Positions 44,626 to 54,545 are shown, counted from the first letter of the stretch. The stretch is DNA of 64,000 nucleotides from Actinomadura sp. J1-007 (GCF_009793335.1 NZ_WING01000002.1:124001-188000), one strand, 5' to 3'. Numbers and translations are program-made. Notes: generated from the sequence alone by a model not told the origin.

Positions 44626-45342
44626 ATGATCCCGACGACCTTCACGACGACGACCGGTGGGACCGAGCCGATCGGCGGCATCGCCGGCTGGGCCACCGAC
44701 CTCATGGAGAGCATGGGCGCGCCCGGCGCCGGCCTGGCGATCGCGCTGGAGAACCTCTTCCCCCCTCTGCCGAGCGAGGTGATCCTCCCGCTGGCCGGGT
44801 TCACCGCCGCGCAGGGGCGGATGAGCCTGGTCGCCGCGCTCGTCTGGACCACGCTCGGCTCGGTCGTCGGCGCCCTCGCGCTGTACGGCGTCGGCGCCGC
44901 GATCGGCCGCGACCGAGTCCGCGCGCTGGTGGCGCGGCTGCCGCTGGTCAAGATCGCCGACCTGGACCGTACGGAGGCGTGGTTCGACCGGCACGGCGCC
45001 AAGGCCGTGTTCTTCGGCCGCATGATCCCGATCTTCCGCAGCCTGATCTCCGTCCCGGCGGGGCTGGAACGGATGCGGATGACGACGTTCCTGCTGTTCA
45101 CGACCCTGGGCAGCCTGCTGTGGAACTCCGCGTTCGTCCTCGCCGGGTACGGCCTCGGCGACAACTGGCGCACGGTCGAGGAGTACGTCGGCGTCTACTC
45201 CAAGGGTGTCCTCGCGGTGGCGGCCGTCGTGGCCGTCGCCTTCGTGGCCGTACGTATCGTGAAGGCACGGCGCGCCCCGTCCGCCGGGACCCACCGCGCG
45301 ACGCCACCGACCCGAGACTTCGAACGTGACCGATTCGGCTGA
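44626..45342 (+). CDS. DedA family membrane protein
   Basis: A 238-residue membrane protein of the DedA/SNARE-associated family, flippase-like half-transporters for undecaprenyl-phosphate or phosphatidylethanolamine. Seen: LFPPLPSEVILPLAGF with the re-entrant Pro/Glu motif, GSVVGALALYGVGAAIGR, and FFGRMIPIFRSLISVPAGL with the conserved Arg, then several hydrophobic helices. Start at ATG 44626. The next gene probably overlaps its 3' end (GTG 45326), so the kinase downstream may be co-transcribed. Confidence 0.9.
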   Translation: MIPTTFTTTTGGTEPIGGIAGWATDLMESMGAPGAGLAIALENLFPPLPSEVILPLAGFTAAQGRMSLVAALVWTTLGSVVGALALYGVGAAIGRDRVRALVARLPLVKIADLDRTEAWFDRHGAKAVFFGRMIPIFRSLISVPAGLERMRMTTFLLFTTLGSLLWNSAFVLAGYGLGDNWRTVEEYVGVYSKGVLAVAAVVAVAFVAVRIVKARRAPSAGTHRATPPTRDFERDRFG

Positions 45343-45591
45343 CACCACCGCCCACCCGCCCCGCGACCGTCCCCGCCGCGCCCCCGCCGCACCCGACGCC
45401 CCTGCTCCCGCAGCCCCCGCGACCGGCGTCCCCGCGCCCGGGGTCCCCACGCCCGCCGCGCCCGGCGCTCCCACGCCCGCCGCACCCGGCGACCCCGCGC
45501 CCCCGCACTCGGCGTCCCCGCGCCCGCCGCCCCCGCACCCCCCACCCCTGGCGCCCCCGCGCCCGCCGCACCCGCCGAGCGCGGGCGGTGG

Positions 45592-46836
45592 GTGGTTCGG
45601 GTGGTGTGGCGGGCGGGGCTGGGGCTGGCGGGCGGCACGGTCACGGCGGCCGTCGAGCTGGTGCTGCTGGCCCTGGCGGCGCTGCTCATGGCGTACGCGC
45701 TCGCGTTCTCGCGGGGGCAGCGGGCCATGCCGGAGATCGTCGCGGCGGGCGCGCGTGCGCTGACCGAGCTGGAACGCCGCCGCCTCGCCCGCTTCCTCGG
45801 CGAACGGGCCGAGGCGGAGTACGGTCCGCTGCGCGCGCTCGCCTACCTCGTGCTGAGGGTCCCGGTGGGGCTGCTCGGCGGCCTGATCATGCTGCTGATC
45901 CTGTACGGCGCGGCGACGGGCGTCCGGCTCGCGGTGAGCTGGTGGATCACCCGCGACTACATGGACGGCATCCCGCCCGCCTGGTGGATCGTCCTCTACA
46001 CCGCCGTCGCCGGGACGGTCCTGGCGTTCGTCGCGGTCCAGGGCCTGGTCGGCGTCGTCGCCCTCGAACGCCGGGTGGCGCGGCGCTGCCTCGGCCCGAG
46101 CCCCCTCGCCGAGTACGAGCGGCGGATCGCGCAGCTCGCGGTGTCGCGCGCGGAGGTGGTGGACGCCGTGGACGACGAGCGCCGCCGCATCGAACGCGAC
46201 CTGCACGACGGCGTCCAGCAGCGGCTGGTCGCCCTCGGCATGCTGATCGGCCGCGCCCGCCGCGCGGGGGACGGGGAACGGGCCCGCGACCTCCTGCGGC
46301 AGGCGCACGAGGAGTCGCGGAACGTCCTGGAGGACCTGCGGGAGGTGACCTGGCGGGTCTACCCGGCGGCGCTCGACGGGGAGGGCCTGCGCGCGGCGCT
46401 GGAGACCGTCGCCGAACGGTCCCCGCTGCCGGTCACGATCGAGTACGGCCTCGACGCGCGCCCGCCGCACGCCCTGGAGATCGCCGCGTACTTCGTGGTC
46501 TGCGAGGCGGTCACGAACGCCGCCAAGCACTCCGGCGCGACCCGCGTCCACGTCCGCGTGCGCGAGCTCGACCGGTCCGCGCCGGCGCCCGGACCCGCGT
46601 CGGGCCCCGGGCACGCGGGCCCGGACGGGCACGGGCCCGGCGGGCGGCGGGGGAGCGGCGGCCGCGAGAGGATGGTCAGCGTGCGGATCGAGGACGACGG
46701 CGACGGGGGAGCCGATCCCTCCGGGGGCGGACTGGCCGGGCTGGCGCGGCGCGCGGCGGCGCTGGACGGCACGCTGACCGTGCACAGCCCGCCGGGCGGG
46801 CCCACGGTGATCGACGCGGAGCTGCCGTGCGGGTGA
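45592..46836 (+). CDS. NarL-family sensor histidine kinase
   Basis: Membrane sensor kinase of 414 residues from this GTG. Four or five hydrophobic segments fill the first 170 residues; then HisKA_3 with ERDLHDGVQQRLVALG (phospho-His), VLEDLREVTWRVYP, the HATPase N-box CEAVTNAAKHSGAT, IEDDGDGG and GLAGLARRAAALDGTL. A Pro/Ala-rich N-terminal part of about 88 codons (from GTG 45326, overlapping the DedA end by 17 bases) is in another frame; one extra G near 45585 would join it, so the real protein may be longer. The downstream response regulator overlaps the stop by ten bases, giving a coupled two-component system. Signal unknown. Confidence 0.87.
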   Translation: MVRVVWRAGLGLAGGTVTAAVELVLLALAALLMAYALAFSRGQRAMPEIVAAGARALTELERRRLARFLGERAEAEYGPLRALAYLVLRVPVGLLGGLIMLLILYGAATGVRLAVSWWITRDYMDGIPPAWWIVLYTAVAGTVLAFVAVQGLVGVVALERRVARRCLGPSPLAEYERRIAQLAVSRAEVVDAVDDERRRIERDLHDGVQQRLVALGMLIGRARRAGDGERARDLLRQAHEESRNVLEDLREVTWRVYPAALDGEGLRAALETVAERSPLPVTIEYGLDARPPHALEIAAYFVVCEAVTNAAKHSGATRVHVRVRELDRSAPAPGPASGPGHAGPDGHGPGGRRGSGGRERMVSVRIEDDGDGGADPSGGGLAGLARRAAALDGTLTVHSPPGGPTVIDAELPCG

Positions 46837-47470
46837 TCCTGGCGGAGGACTCGACGCTCCTGCGGGAGGGCCTCGTCCGGCTGCTCGCGGAGGAGGGCCA
46901 CGAGGTCCTGGCGGCGGTCGGCGACGGCGACGCGCTGCTGGAGGAGGTCGAGCGGTGTCCCCCGACGTGGTCGTGGTGGACGTCCGGATGCCGCCGACGC
47001 ACACCGACGAGGGACTGCGGGCGGCGCTGGAGATCCGGCGGCGCCGGCCGGGCGTCGGCGTCCTCGTCCTGTCGCAGTACGTGGAGAAGCGGTACGCGAC
47101 CGAGCTGATCACCGCCGACACCGCCGGGGTCGGCTACCTGCTGAAGGACCGGGTCGCGCAGGTGGACGAGTTCCTCGACGCCCTCGACCGGGTGGGCGCG
47201 GGCGGCGCCGCGTTCGATCCGGAGGTCGTCCGCCGGCTCCTCGCGCGCTCCCCGCACGCCGACCCGCTGAGCCGCCTCACGCCGCGCGAGCGCGACGTCC
47301 TCGGCCACATGGCGGAGGGCCACACCAACGCGGCGACGGCCGCGCACCTGCACATCTCGCGGAGCGCCGTCGAGAAGCACGTCAACGCGATCTTCGACAA
47401 GCTCGACCTGTCGCACGCCCCCGGCTACAGCCGCCGCGTCCTCGCCGTCCTCCGCTACCTGGGCGCCTGA
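46827..47470 (+). pseudogene. NarL-type response regulator, frame-shifted
   Basis: Partner of the preceding kinase. The receiver starts RVILAEDSTLLREGLVRLL and should run into DVVVVDVRMPP with the phospho-Asp; the frame breaks between VERCPP and this strand. One extra C in the run at 46960-46964 gives CPPDVVVVDV and one 215-residue protein. The C-terminal LuxR/GerE helix-turn-helix is clear (RLTPRERDVLGHMAEGHTNA, HISRSAVEKHVNAIFDKL). Start GTG 46827 overlaps the kinase stop by ten bases. Both halves are intact in pattern, so a base-calling error is likely. Confidence 0.83.
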
Positions 47471-47483
47471 CCCCGCCACCCCG

Positions 47484-47523
47484 GCCCGCCGGGAACCGCG
47501 GCGCGCGCGGCCGCCCGGCGGGC
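47484..47523 (+). terminator. strong hairpin after the response regulator
   Basis: GCCCGCCGGG (47484-47493) and CCCGGCGGGC (47514-47523) form a perfect 10-bp stem with a GC-rich 20-base loop, 14 bases after the stop. No T tract follows, as usual in such GC-rich genomes. Confidence 0.6.
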
Positions 47524-47628
47524 GACGCGCGGGGGCGGGCGGCATCATGATCGTGGGCGTGGCAGGGTGGGCCCCGGGCGGCTGCGGCGGCCCGGGACGC
47601 GGAACGACGACGCGAAGGGGAGAGACGG

Positions 47629-48150
47629 ATGGTCGGCAGTCTGGAATGGGGTCCCGCGGCGGAACGGGCGGACCTGCTCGCCGGGCCGGTCGCGGCGGCC
47701 CTCGGGACGGCGCCGGACGCGCGGGTCGCGGAGATCGACCCCGAGCTGGCCGACACCGCCGCGTTCTGCGAGCGGTACGGCGTCCCGCTGGAGGCCAGCG
47801 CCAACTGCGTGATCGTCGCGGCCAAGCGCGGCGGCGAGGTGTCGTACGCGGCCTGTATGGTCCTCGCCACGGACCGCGCCGACGTGAACGGCGTCGTCCG
47901 CAAGCACCTGGGCGCGCGCAAGGCGTCGTTCGCGCCGATGGCCGAGGCGACGGAGCTGACCGGGATGGAGTACGGCGGCATCACGCCCGTCGGCCTGCCC
48001 GCCGGATGGCCCGTCCTCGTGGACGAGGCCGTCGTCGCGGCCGGGGACGTGGTGGTCGGCAGCGGCCTGCGCAGGTCGAAGCTGCTGCTGGCCGGGAAGA
48101 CGCTGGCGGCGCTGCCGGACGCCGAGGTCGTCGCGCTCGCGCAGCGCTGA
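47629..48150 (+). CDS. YbaK/EbsC family aminoacyl-tRNA deacylase-like protein
   Basis: A 173-residue protein of the YbaK fold, which hydrolyses mischarged aminoacyl-tRNAs in trans. Seen: YGVPLEASANCVIVAAKRGG, GVVRKHLGARKASFAPMAEATELTGMEYGGITPVGLPAGW (read in parts), and VVGSGLRRSKLLLAG. The conserved Lys lies in ARKASFA, and the GGITPVG loop is the family mark. ATG with AAGGGGAG upstream. Followed at three bases by an HD-domain gene, so they are co-transcribed. Confidence 0.86.
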   Translation: MVGSLEWGPAAERADLLAGPVAAALGTAPDARVAEIDPELADTAAFCERYGVPLEASANCVIVAAKRGGEVSYAACMVLATDRADVNGVVRKHLGARKASFAPMAEATELTGMEYGGITPVGLPAGWPVLVDEAVVAAGDVVVGSGLRRSKLLLAGKTLAALPDAEVVALAQR

Positions 48151-48153
48151 CCC

Positions 48154-48732
48154 GTGCGCTCCCGAGCGCTCCGCGGCGCGCTGACCGACCCGGGGCTCCG
48201 CCCGCTGCCCGAGCGCGCCGTCCGGCTGCTGGAGGACGTGGGCGCGCCGCCGCGCCTCGCCGCGCACCTGCGCGCCGTCCACGACGTCGCCGCCGAGATC
48301 GTGGCCTGGGTGGACGAGCGGTACCCGGCCGTCGGCGCCGACGCCGACGCGGTGCTGTTCGGGGCGGCGACGCACGACATCGGCAAGGCGCGGCACGCCG
48401 CCGAGCTGTCGGGGCCCGGCTCCGAGCACGAGGGGGCCGGGTACGCGCTGCTGCGCGAGCACGGCGTGGAGGAGCGGCTGGCCCGGTTCGCGCGCACGCA
48501 CGCGTCGTGGAACGGACCGGACGTCGGCATCGACGACCTGCTCGTCTCCCTCGCAGACAAGGTCTGGAAGGCCAAGCGCGTGGACGACCTGGAGCGCCTC
48601 GTCGTCGGCCGTCTCGCCGCCGCGTCGGGGGAGGAGCCCTGGGAGGCGTTCATGGCCCTGGACGACCTCTGCGACCGCCTGGCCGCCGGAGCCGACGACC
48701 GCCTGGCGTTCCAGAACGCCTACCCCACCTGA
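48154..48732 (+). CDS. HD-domain phosphohydrolase
   Basis: A 192-residue metal-dependent phosphohydrolase. The HD motif is FGAATHDIGKARHAAEL; the upstream His is in LRAVHDVAAEIVAW and a later Asp in VSLADKVWKAKRVDDL, completing a H...HD...D metal site. Starts at a GTG three bases after the YbaK-like gene. Substrate unknown; could act on nucleotides. Confidence 0.85.
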   Translation: MRSRALRGALTDPGLRPLPERAVRLLEDVGAPPRLAAHLRAVHDVAAEIVAWVDERYPAVGADADAVLFGAATHDIGKARHAAELSGPGSEHEGAGYALLREHGVEERLARFARTHASWNGPDVGIDDLLVSLADKVWKAKRVDDLERLVVGRLAAASGEEPWEAFMALDDLCDRLAAGADDRLAFQNAYPT

Positions 48733-48783
48733 ACCCCGCGCCCCACCGCCCCGAGTTGGATGGAACGCAGTGGGCCGCCGGGG

Positions 48784-49956
48784 TCAGGCGGCTGGGTACG
48801 GGCCGCCGCCGAAGGCGCGGGCGCGGTGCAGCAGCGCATCGTTAGCGGCGGCCATCTCCCGATGCGTACGGCAGCCAGGGGACGCGGTGCGCAACATGCT
48901 GAACAGCACCGGATCGTCCGGCGCGCGCAGCATCGGCACCCCGCCGCCGACGAACGCCTTGACCAGAACGACGCCGCTCAGCCCCACGTCCACGGCCGCC
49001 GTCTCGTCCAGCGTGCGGGTGATGACTTCCGCCGCGTGCGCGCGCGGGAGGAGCACCATCCCCCACGGGTGCGGACGGGCCCATTCGCCGAGCGCGACGA
49101 GTTCCTCCACGTCCGGACGCATCCGGTCGGCGAACGCCAGGAACGGCAGCTCCTCCACCTCCTCGACGTCCGCGAGAACGAGCCCGTCCGGCGTCCGCGC
49201 CCCGCCGTACACGGTCGCGGTCAACTCGAACCGCCATCCGCCCACGCGTTCGGGCTTGGCCTGTCCGGAGAGGTCATCGGCCGTCACGTGCCGCAGCGCG
49301 TCCAGCAGCCGCGCGGCGTCCGGATACGTCACGCGGTACGAACGCACGGACTCCGGCGCCCGGACGAGCGGGAGCGTCGCCCGCGTGATGATCCCGTGCG
49401 CGTCCGTCCCGGCCGCCCGCACGGCGTCGAACAGGTCCGGTCGCACGTCCGGCGAGCACGTCACGGCCTCGCCCGCGCGGGTCACGACATCGAGCGCGAG
49501 GACGCCGGCCGCCTGCGTCCCGTACACGTGCGAGGTTCCGCCGACGCCGCCCGCGACGAGGGTCCCGCCGACGGTGAGGTCCAGGTAGTCGGTGAGGACG
49601 GGCGGCGTCAGCCCGTACGGCAGGGTCGCCTCCAGCACCTCGCGCCACGTCGCCCCGGCGTCCACGACCAGGCGGCCGTCGCGGACCTCCCGAACGGACG
49701 CCAGCCCGCGCAGGTCCAGCGCCGTTCCGCCGGTGAGCGACCGCCCGTCCGTCGAGTGCCCGCAGCCGCGCGCGACGAGGTCCAGGCCGTTCGCCGCCGC
49801 CTCGCGCACGGCCTCCGCGACCTCCCGCGCCGAACCCGGGCGAACGACCGCGCGCGGCGTCCGCCGTACCACACCGCCGAAGTCGCCGAAGTCGCCGACC
49901 GCCCCGGCCCCGCCCAAGGTCCGGCCCAACGTCCCGTCGCCGTTCGAGCCGCGCAT
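48784..49956 (-). CDS. FAD-binding oxidoreductase, VAO/PCMH type (cytokinin dehydrogenase-like)
   Basis: A 390-residue flavoprotein. The N-terminal PCMH domain reads TPRAVVRPGSAREVAEAV, LVARGCGHSTDGRSLTGG, then DLTVGGTLVAGGVGGTSHVYG and VLALDVVTRAGEAVTCS. The His in CGHST lies where others make covalent flavin, but a 6-S-Cys is not seen. The C-terminal substrate domain contains RPHPWGMVLLPRA. Related to D-lactate and cytokinin oxidases. ATG 49956; there is a short gap with 9-base tandem repeats before the MarR gene upstream. Confidence 0.85.
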   Translation of the reverse strand: MRGSNGDGTLGRTLGGAGAVGDFGDFGGVVRRTPRAVVRPGSAREVAEAVREAAANGLDLVARGCGHSTDGRSLTGGTALDLRGLASVREVRDGRLVVDAGATWREVLEATLPYGLTPPVLTDYLDLTVGGTLVAGGVGGTSHVYGTQAAGVLALDVVTRAGEAVTCSPDVRPDLFDAVRAAGTDAHGIITRATLPLVRAPESVRSYRVTYPDAARLLDALRHVTADDLSGQAKPERVGGWRFELTATVYGGARTPDGLVLADVEEVEELPFLAFADRMRPDVEELVALGEWARPHPWGMVLLPRAHAAEVITRTLDETAAVDVGLSGVVLVKAFVGGGVPMLRAPDDPVLFSMLRTASPGCRTHREMAAANDALLHRARAFGGGPYPAA

Positions 49957-50003
49957 CGTGCCATCGTGCCACCGAGATCACCCGCCCGGCACGCTGGACG
50001 GCC

Positions 50004-50075
50004 CGGACCGCTCGGACCGCGCAGACCGCGCAGACCGCTCGGAGCGCTCGGACCGCTCGGACCGCTCGGACCGGT
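50004..50075. repeat. eight tandem copies of a 9-bp unit
   Basis: CGGACCGCT and close variants (CGGACCGCG, CAGACCGCG, CAGACCGCT, CGGAGCGCT) follow each other without gaps at 50004-50075, directly after the MarR stop codon. Minisatellite, likely variable between strains. Confidence 0.85.
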
Positions 50076-50536
50076 CAGCGGCTGCGGAGGCGGTCGGCCA
50101 CGCGGGTGAGGGCTCCGCCGAGCACGTCGAGCTCCTCCGGCGTCAGGACGTCGATGAGGCTCTCGCGCACGACGCGCCGGTGGCCCGGACGGACCTTCTC
50201 CAGCGCGGCGCGGCCCTCGTCCGTCAGCTCCGCCCACACCGAGCGCCGGTCGCTCTCGCACGCCGTCCGCCGGACGAGTCCCGCGCGTTCGAGCTGCGTC
50301 ACCTGGTAGGTCAGGCGGCTCTTGGAGACCATCGCCTCGCGCGCCAGGTCCGACATCCTCAGCCGCCCGTCGGGCGCCATGGCCAGGCGGACCAGCACCT
50401 CGAAGTCGCCGTGCGAGAGCCCGCCGTCGGCCTTGAGCTGGTGCTCGATCTCGTGGTCCAGCAGATGCGCCGCGGCCAGGAACCCCATCCAGGCCCGCAG
50501 CTCCCGGGGTCCCAGGGCATCGGGGTCGTCGCTCAT
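50075..50536 (-). CDS. MarR family transcriptional regulator
   Basis: A 153-residue winged-helix repressor. Helices LRAWMGFLAAAHLLDHEIEHQL, then LSHGDFEVLVRLAMAP, DLAREAMVSKSRLTYQVTQLERAGLVRR (recognition helix) and the wing SDRRSVWAELTDEGRAALE. It is divergent from a DoxX gene with a palindromic site between them, so it probably represses DoxX and itself. Ligand may be a phenolic or oxidant. Confidence 0.93.
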   Translation of the reverse strand: MSDDPDALGPRELRAWMGFLAAAHLLDHEIEHQLKADGGLSHGDFEVLVRLAMAPDGRLRMSDLAREAMVSKSRLTYQVTQLERAGLVRRTACESDRRSVWAELTDEGRAALEKVRPGHRRVVRESLIDVLTPEELDVLGGALTRVADRLRSR

Positions 50537-50549
50537 CGCCCCAGTTTAG

Positions 50550-50566
50550 TTTGGTTTTGAACCAAA
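50550..50566. promoter_or_regulatory. palindromic operator between MarR and DoxX genes
   Basis: TTTGGTT-TTG-AACCAAA is a perfect inverted repeat with 7-bp arms, 14 bases upstream of the MarR start and 54 before DoxX. A second half-site-like GATTTGAAC lies at 50591-50600. This is the size and place of a MarR operator. Confidence 0.7.
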
Positions 50567-50619
50567 GGCTGTTAGCGTGGAGGTAGTTAAGATTTGAACG
50601 ACTTACGAGAGGACGTGCC

Positions 50620-51087
50620 ATGCTCCCCGCCCGCCGGTTCCCCTACCTGCCCGACGCGGGCCTGCTGCTCGGCAGGCTCGCCCTCGGCGTGATCTTCGTC
50701 GCGCACGGGTGGCAGAAGCTGACCGACGTCGGGCACTCCGGCGTCACCAAGATGTTCGAGGGGATGGACATCCCGTTCCCCGCGCTGTCGGCCACCTACG
50801 CCACGTGGGTCGAGCTCGTCGGCGGGATCGCCCTGATCCTCGGCGTCGTCGTCCCCGTCGCCGGGATCCTGCTCGCCCTCGACATGGCCGGCGCGCTCTG
50901 GTTCGCGCACATCGACCACGGCCTGTTCGCCGACAAGGGCGGCTACGAGCTGGTCCTCATCCTCGGCGCCGCGTCCCTGCTCCTCGCCTTCACGGGCGCC
51001 GGACGCCTCTCCCTCGACTCCGTCCTGTGGGACCGGCGGACGGACGCCCGTTCCGCCGACGGCTCCCGCACCGCCGTGGACGCCTGA
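50620..51087 (+). CDS. DoxX family membrane protein
   Basis: A 155-residue protein with four membrane helices: GLLLGRLALGVIFVAHGWQKL (the DoxX mark with GWQKL), YATWVELVGGIALILGV, VAGILLALDMAGALWF and ELVLILGAASLLLAF. DoxX proteins are linked to oxidative stress and thiosulfate or redox partners. ATG with GAGAGGAC upstream. Likely controlled by the divergent MarR gene. Confidence 0.93.
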   Translation: MLPARRFPYLPDAGLLLGRLALGVIFVAHGWQKLTDVGHSGVTKMFEGMDIPFPALSATYATWVELVGGIALILGVVVPVAGILLALDMAGALWFAHIDHGLFADKGGYELVLILGAASLLLAFTGAGRLSLDSVLWDRRTDARSADGSRTAVDA

Positions 51088-51402
51088 CCCGCCACCCGTC
51101 GTCCCGTCCCGTCCGGCGCACGCCCGTGACCCGAGCCCGGACGGGACGGGACGGGGCGGAACGGGCGGCACGGTCCGGCGGCGAACGGTCCGCGCGGCCC
51201 ATCCCTGACCGGCCACGCGCCTTCCGAGCCGTCCGCCGCGCCCCGCGCGGTACCGCACCGAAGCCCTATGGCCAGGGAGGTGCGCGGAGTAGGCCCGCCT
51301 GCCGGTACCCCGACACACGCCGTTAACGTCACAATGACAAGATGTTCCAGATGACCGTTTCTGGGCATGTGATCGTCAACGGTTTCCTGGGAAGGCGGGT
51401 CT
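51088..51402. other. intergenic region before otsA
   Basis: About 315 bases. GC-rich first part, with CCGTCCCGTCC-like repeats, then an AT-richer section at 51315-51390 (AACGTCACAATGACAAGATG) that is the likely otsA promoter. No gene seen. Confidence 0.5.
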
Positions 51403-52830
<1,428 letters not shown>

Positions 52831-53408
52831 CCCCCGCGCCGGCTTCCCGGACGGCGCGGACGTCCCGGACCGCCCGGGACGCTGTCCGCGAACAATTCCG
52901 CTCGGAACGGCCCCGCGTGCTTCCGGTCCGCGGCTCCCGTCCGCCCTTCGTGCGGCCCTGAGCGCCGGCTGAGCGGACGGACGCCCGTGACCCCGTGGTC
53001 AGGACGGCGTGTCCGGCCGAGGCGCTCTGGTGCCCTCTGAGCCGCTCTGGGGTGTTCTGTCCCGGCGGTGGTCGCTGCTCCACCGCTCCGCACCGCCCGG
53101 ACCGATCCGCGTGCGCGCGTGGGGTGTCGCGCGTGCGGGCGGGGCGTGGTGCGCGTGAACGTCGCGCGCGGCCGTTGTGCCTGCGGACGTTGCGCGCGCG
53201 GGTGTTGTGGCGCGCCTGGACGGGGCCGGGGTCAGCCCGTCGCGTTCGGGAGCGGCGCGTACGTCTGTCGGCGCTCGCCGCGTCGGTCGCTCCCCGCGTT
53301 CGGACGCTCGCTCGTCGAGGCGCCTGCTTCGTCGGCCGTCCGGCGCCGGGCGTCCGGCGCTGGGCGTCCGATGTCCGGCGGCTTGTCTCGTTGTTCGGGT
53401 GGCCGCGG
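52831..53408. other. intergenic region between convergent genes
   Basis: About 580 bases. Begins with a candidate terminator (separate entry); then GC-rich sequence with CG/TG-alternating stretches at 53100-53240 resembling the tract at 35.9 kb. No supported coding frame on either strand. Confidence 0.5.
52862..52880 (+). terminator. short hairpin after otsA
   Basis: GTCCCGG (52862-52868) and CCGGGAC (52874-52880) pair over a 5-base loop, 31 bases after the otsA stop. Plausible terminator. Confidence 0.4.
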
Positions 53409-54062
53409 TCAGGCGGTCGCGGCGTCGTCGTCCGGGGGGATGGCGAGGTCGAACGCGCCCCAGACGGCCTTGCCGCCGGTGGCGAGGCGGGCCCAGCCCC
53501 ACGCGTCGCTGACGGCGCCGACGACGAGGAGGCCGCGGCCGCCCTCGCCGAAGCGCTCCGGGTCCTGCGCGATCGGCTCGGGCGTGCGGGCGCCGGGGTC
53601 GGTGACGACGATCACCAGGCGCCGCGGGTGGCCGAGCAGGACGAGCTGGATCGGGCTCACGGGCAGCGGCTGGGGCAGGTCTTTCAGTCCGTGGCGCAAG
53701 GCATTGGTCACCAGTTCGGAGACCGCGATGACGACGTCCCCGGTCTCCGGACCGTCGCCGAGGCCCCACCCGCGGAGCGTGTCGCCGGCGAAGTCGCGGG
53801 CGGACTTCGGCGCGGTGATCTCGGCGGGGAGGACGCACCGCGCGGTGCGGGGCGTGCCCGCGTGCGGGACGGGCCAGAAGCCCGCGAGGCCGGGCGAGGG
53901 CACCGGGGCGGCCGTGGCCACCGGGGCGTTCGCGTGGGCGCCGTGCGAGGGCGCCGCGCGGTGGGCGTCCTGCCAGGGCGCGTGATCGGCCATCGCGGTG
54001 CGCGGACGGCGCCCGTGCGTGGCGGCTGGCGCCGCGATGTCGTCTGCCTGGTCAACGATCAT
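53409..54062 (-). CDS. HATPase anti-sigma-like protein next to DUF397
   Basis: A 217-residue HATPase_c_2 protein. After a Pro/Ala/His-rich leader of about 65 residues it has RTARCVLPAEITAPKSARDF, the N-box VVIAVSELVTNALRHGL, VIVVTDPGARTPE and GGRGLLVVGAVSDAWGWA, then GKAVWGAFDLAI. Start ATG 54062; TTG 54068 in frame. Divergent from a DUF397 gene across repeats. In most loci of this kind an Scr1 helix-turn-helix gene stands between them; it is missing here. Its partner sigma or anti-sigma is unknown. Confidence 0.85.
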   Translation of the reverse strand: MIVDQADDIAAPAATHGRRPRTAMADHAPWQDAHRAAPSHGAHANAPVATAAPVPSPGLAGFWPVPHAGTPRTARCVLPAEITAPKSARDFAGDTLRGWGLGDGPETGDVVIAVSELVTNALRHGLKDLPQPLPVSPIQLVLLGHPRRLVIVVTDPGARTPEPIAQDPERFGEGGRGLLVVGAVSDAWGWARLATGGKAVWGAFDLAIPPDDDAATA

Positions 54063-54126
54063 TGTCAAACCCCAGAGGCGTGCGGGTCGGTCACCGGCGA
54101 GCGTTCGCTATCTTGCTCCCCAAGTC

Positions 54127-54180
54127 GTGCAGATGCAAGACCGTCTGCACTCACAGATGCAAGAACGAATGCACGTGCAT
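54127..54180. promoter_or_regulatory. clustered repeats in the HATPase-DUF397 intergenic region
   Basis: GTGCAGA (54127-54133) and TCTGCAC (54144-54150) form an inverted repeat with a 10-base spacer; CAGATGCAAGA recurs at 54130-54140 and 54154-54164; ATGCACGTGCAT at 54169-54180 is a perfect 12-bp palindrome. Tight packing in a divergent promoter suggests sites for a dimeric regulator. Confidence 0.55.
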
Positions 54181-54255
54181 CTCGTACCATTGTGTGGGGT
54201 GGGGCGAGATCGCGGCCTCCCGATGGGGAGGCGGAGACGCCTTGAGGGGGCAAAG

Positions 54256-54486
54256 ATGGACGGCGACGGGCTGACGGACTTCTGGCGACAGGAGCTCGTA
54301 TGGCAGAAGAGCCGACGGAGCAACCCGTCCGGCAACTGCGTCGAGATGGCCGAACTCCCCACCGGGGAGATCGCGGTCCGCAACTCCCGGTACCCCGACG
54401 GTCCGGTTCTCGTCTACACGCGTGAGGAGGTCGAGGCCTTCGTGGGCGGCGCCAAGGACGGCGACTTCGATCACATGCTCGTCTGA
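54256..54486 (+). CDS. DUF397 domain protein
   Basis: A 76-residue DUF397 protein: LVWQKSRRSNPSGNCVEMAEL, GEIAVRNSRYPDGPVLVY and EEVEAFVGGAKDGDFDHM. Proteins of this family pair with Scr1/WhiJ-like helix-turn-helix regulators and modulate development or antibiotic production. The ATG at 54256 follows GAGGGGG. The gene is 73 bases past the repeats. The ATPase gene is divergent and no helix-turn-helix gene is present, so the cognate regulator must be elsewhere. Confidence 0.9.
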   Translation: MDGDGLTDFWRQELVWQKSRRSNPSGNCVEMAELPTGEIAVRNSRYPDGPVLVYTREEVEAFVGGAKDGDFDHMLV

Positions 54487-54545
54487 TCCGCCGGTAAACC
54501 GAACGGCATTTCATTTCGTCGTCCGGCCCGGTACCGTGCGGTGGC

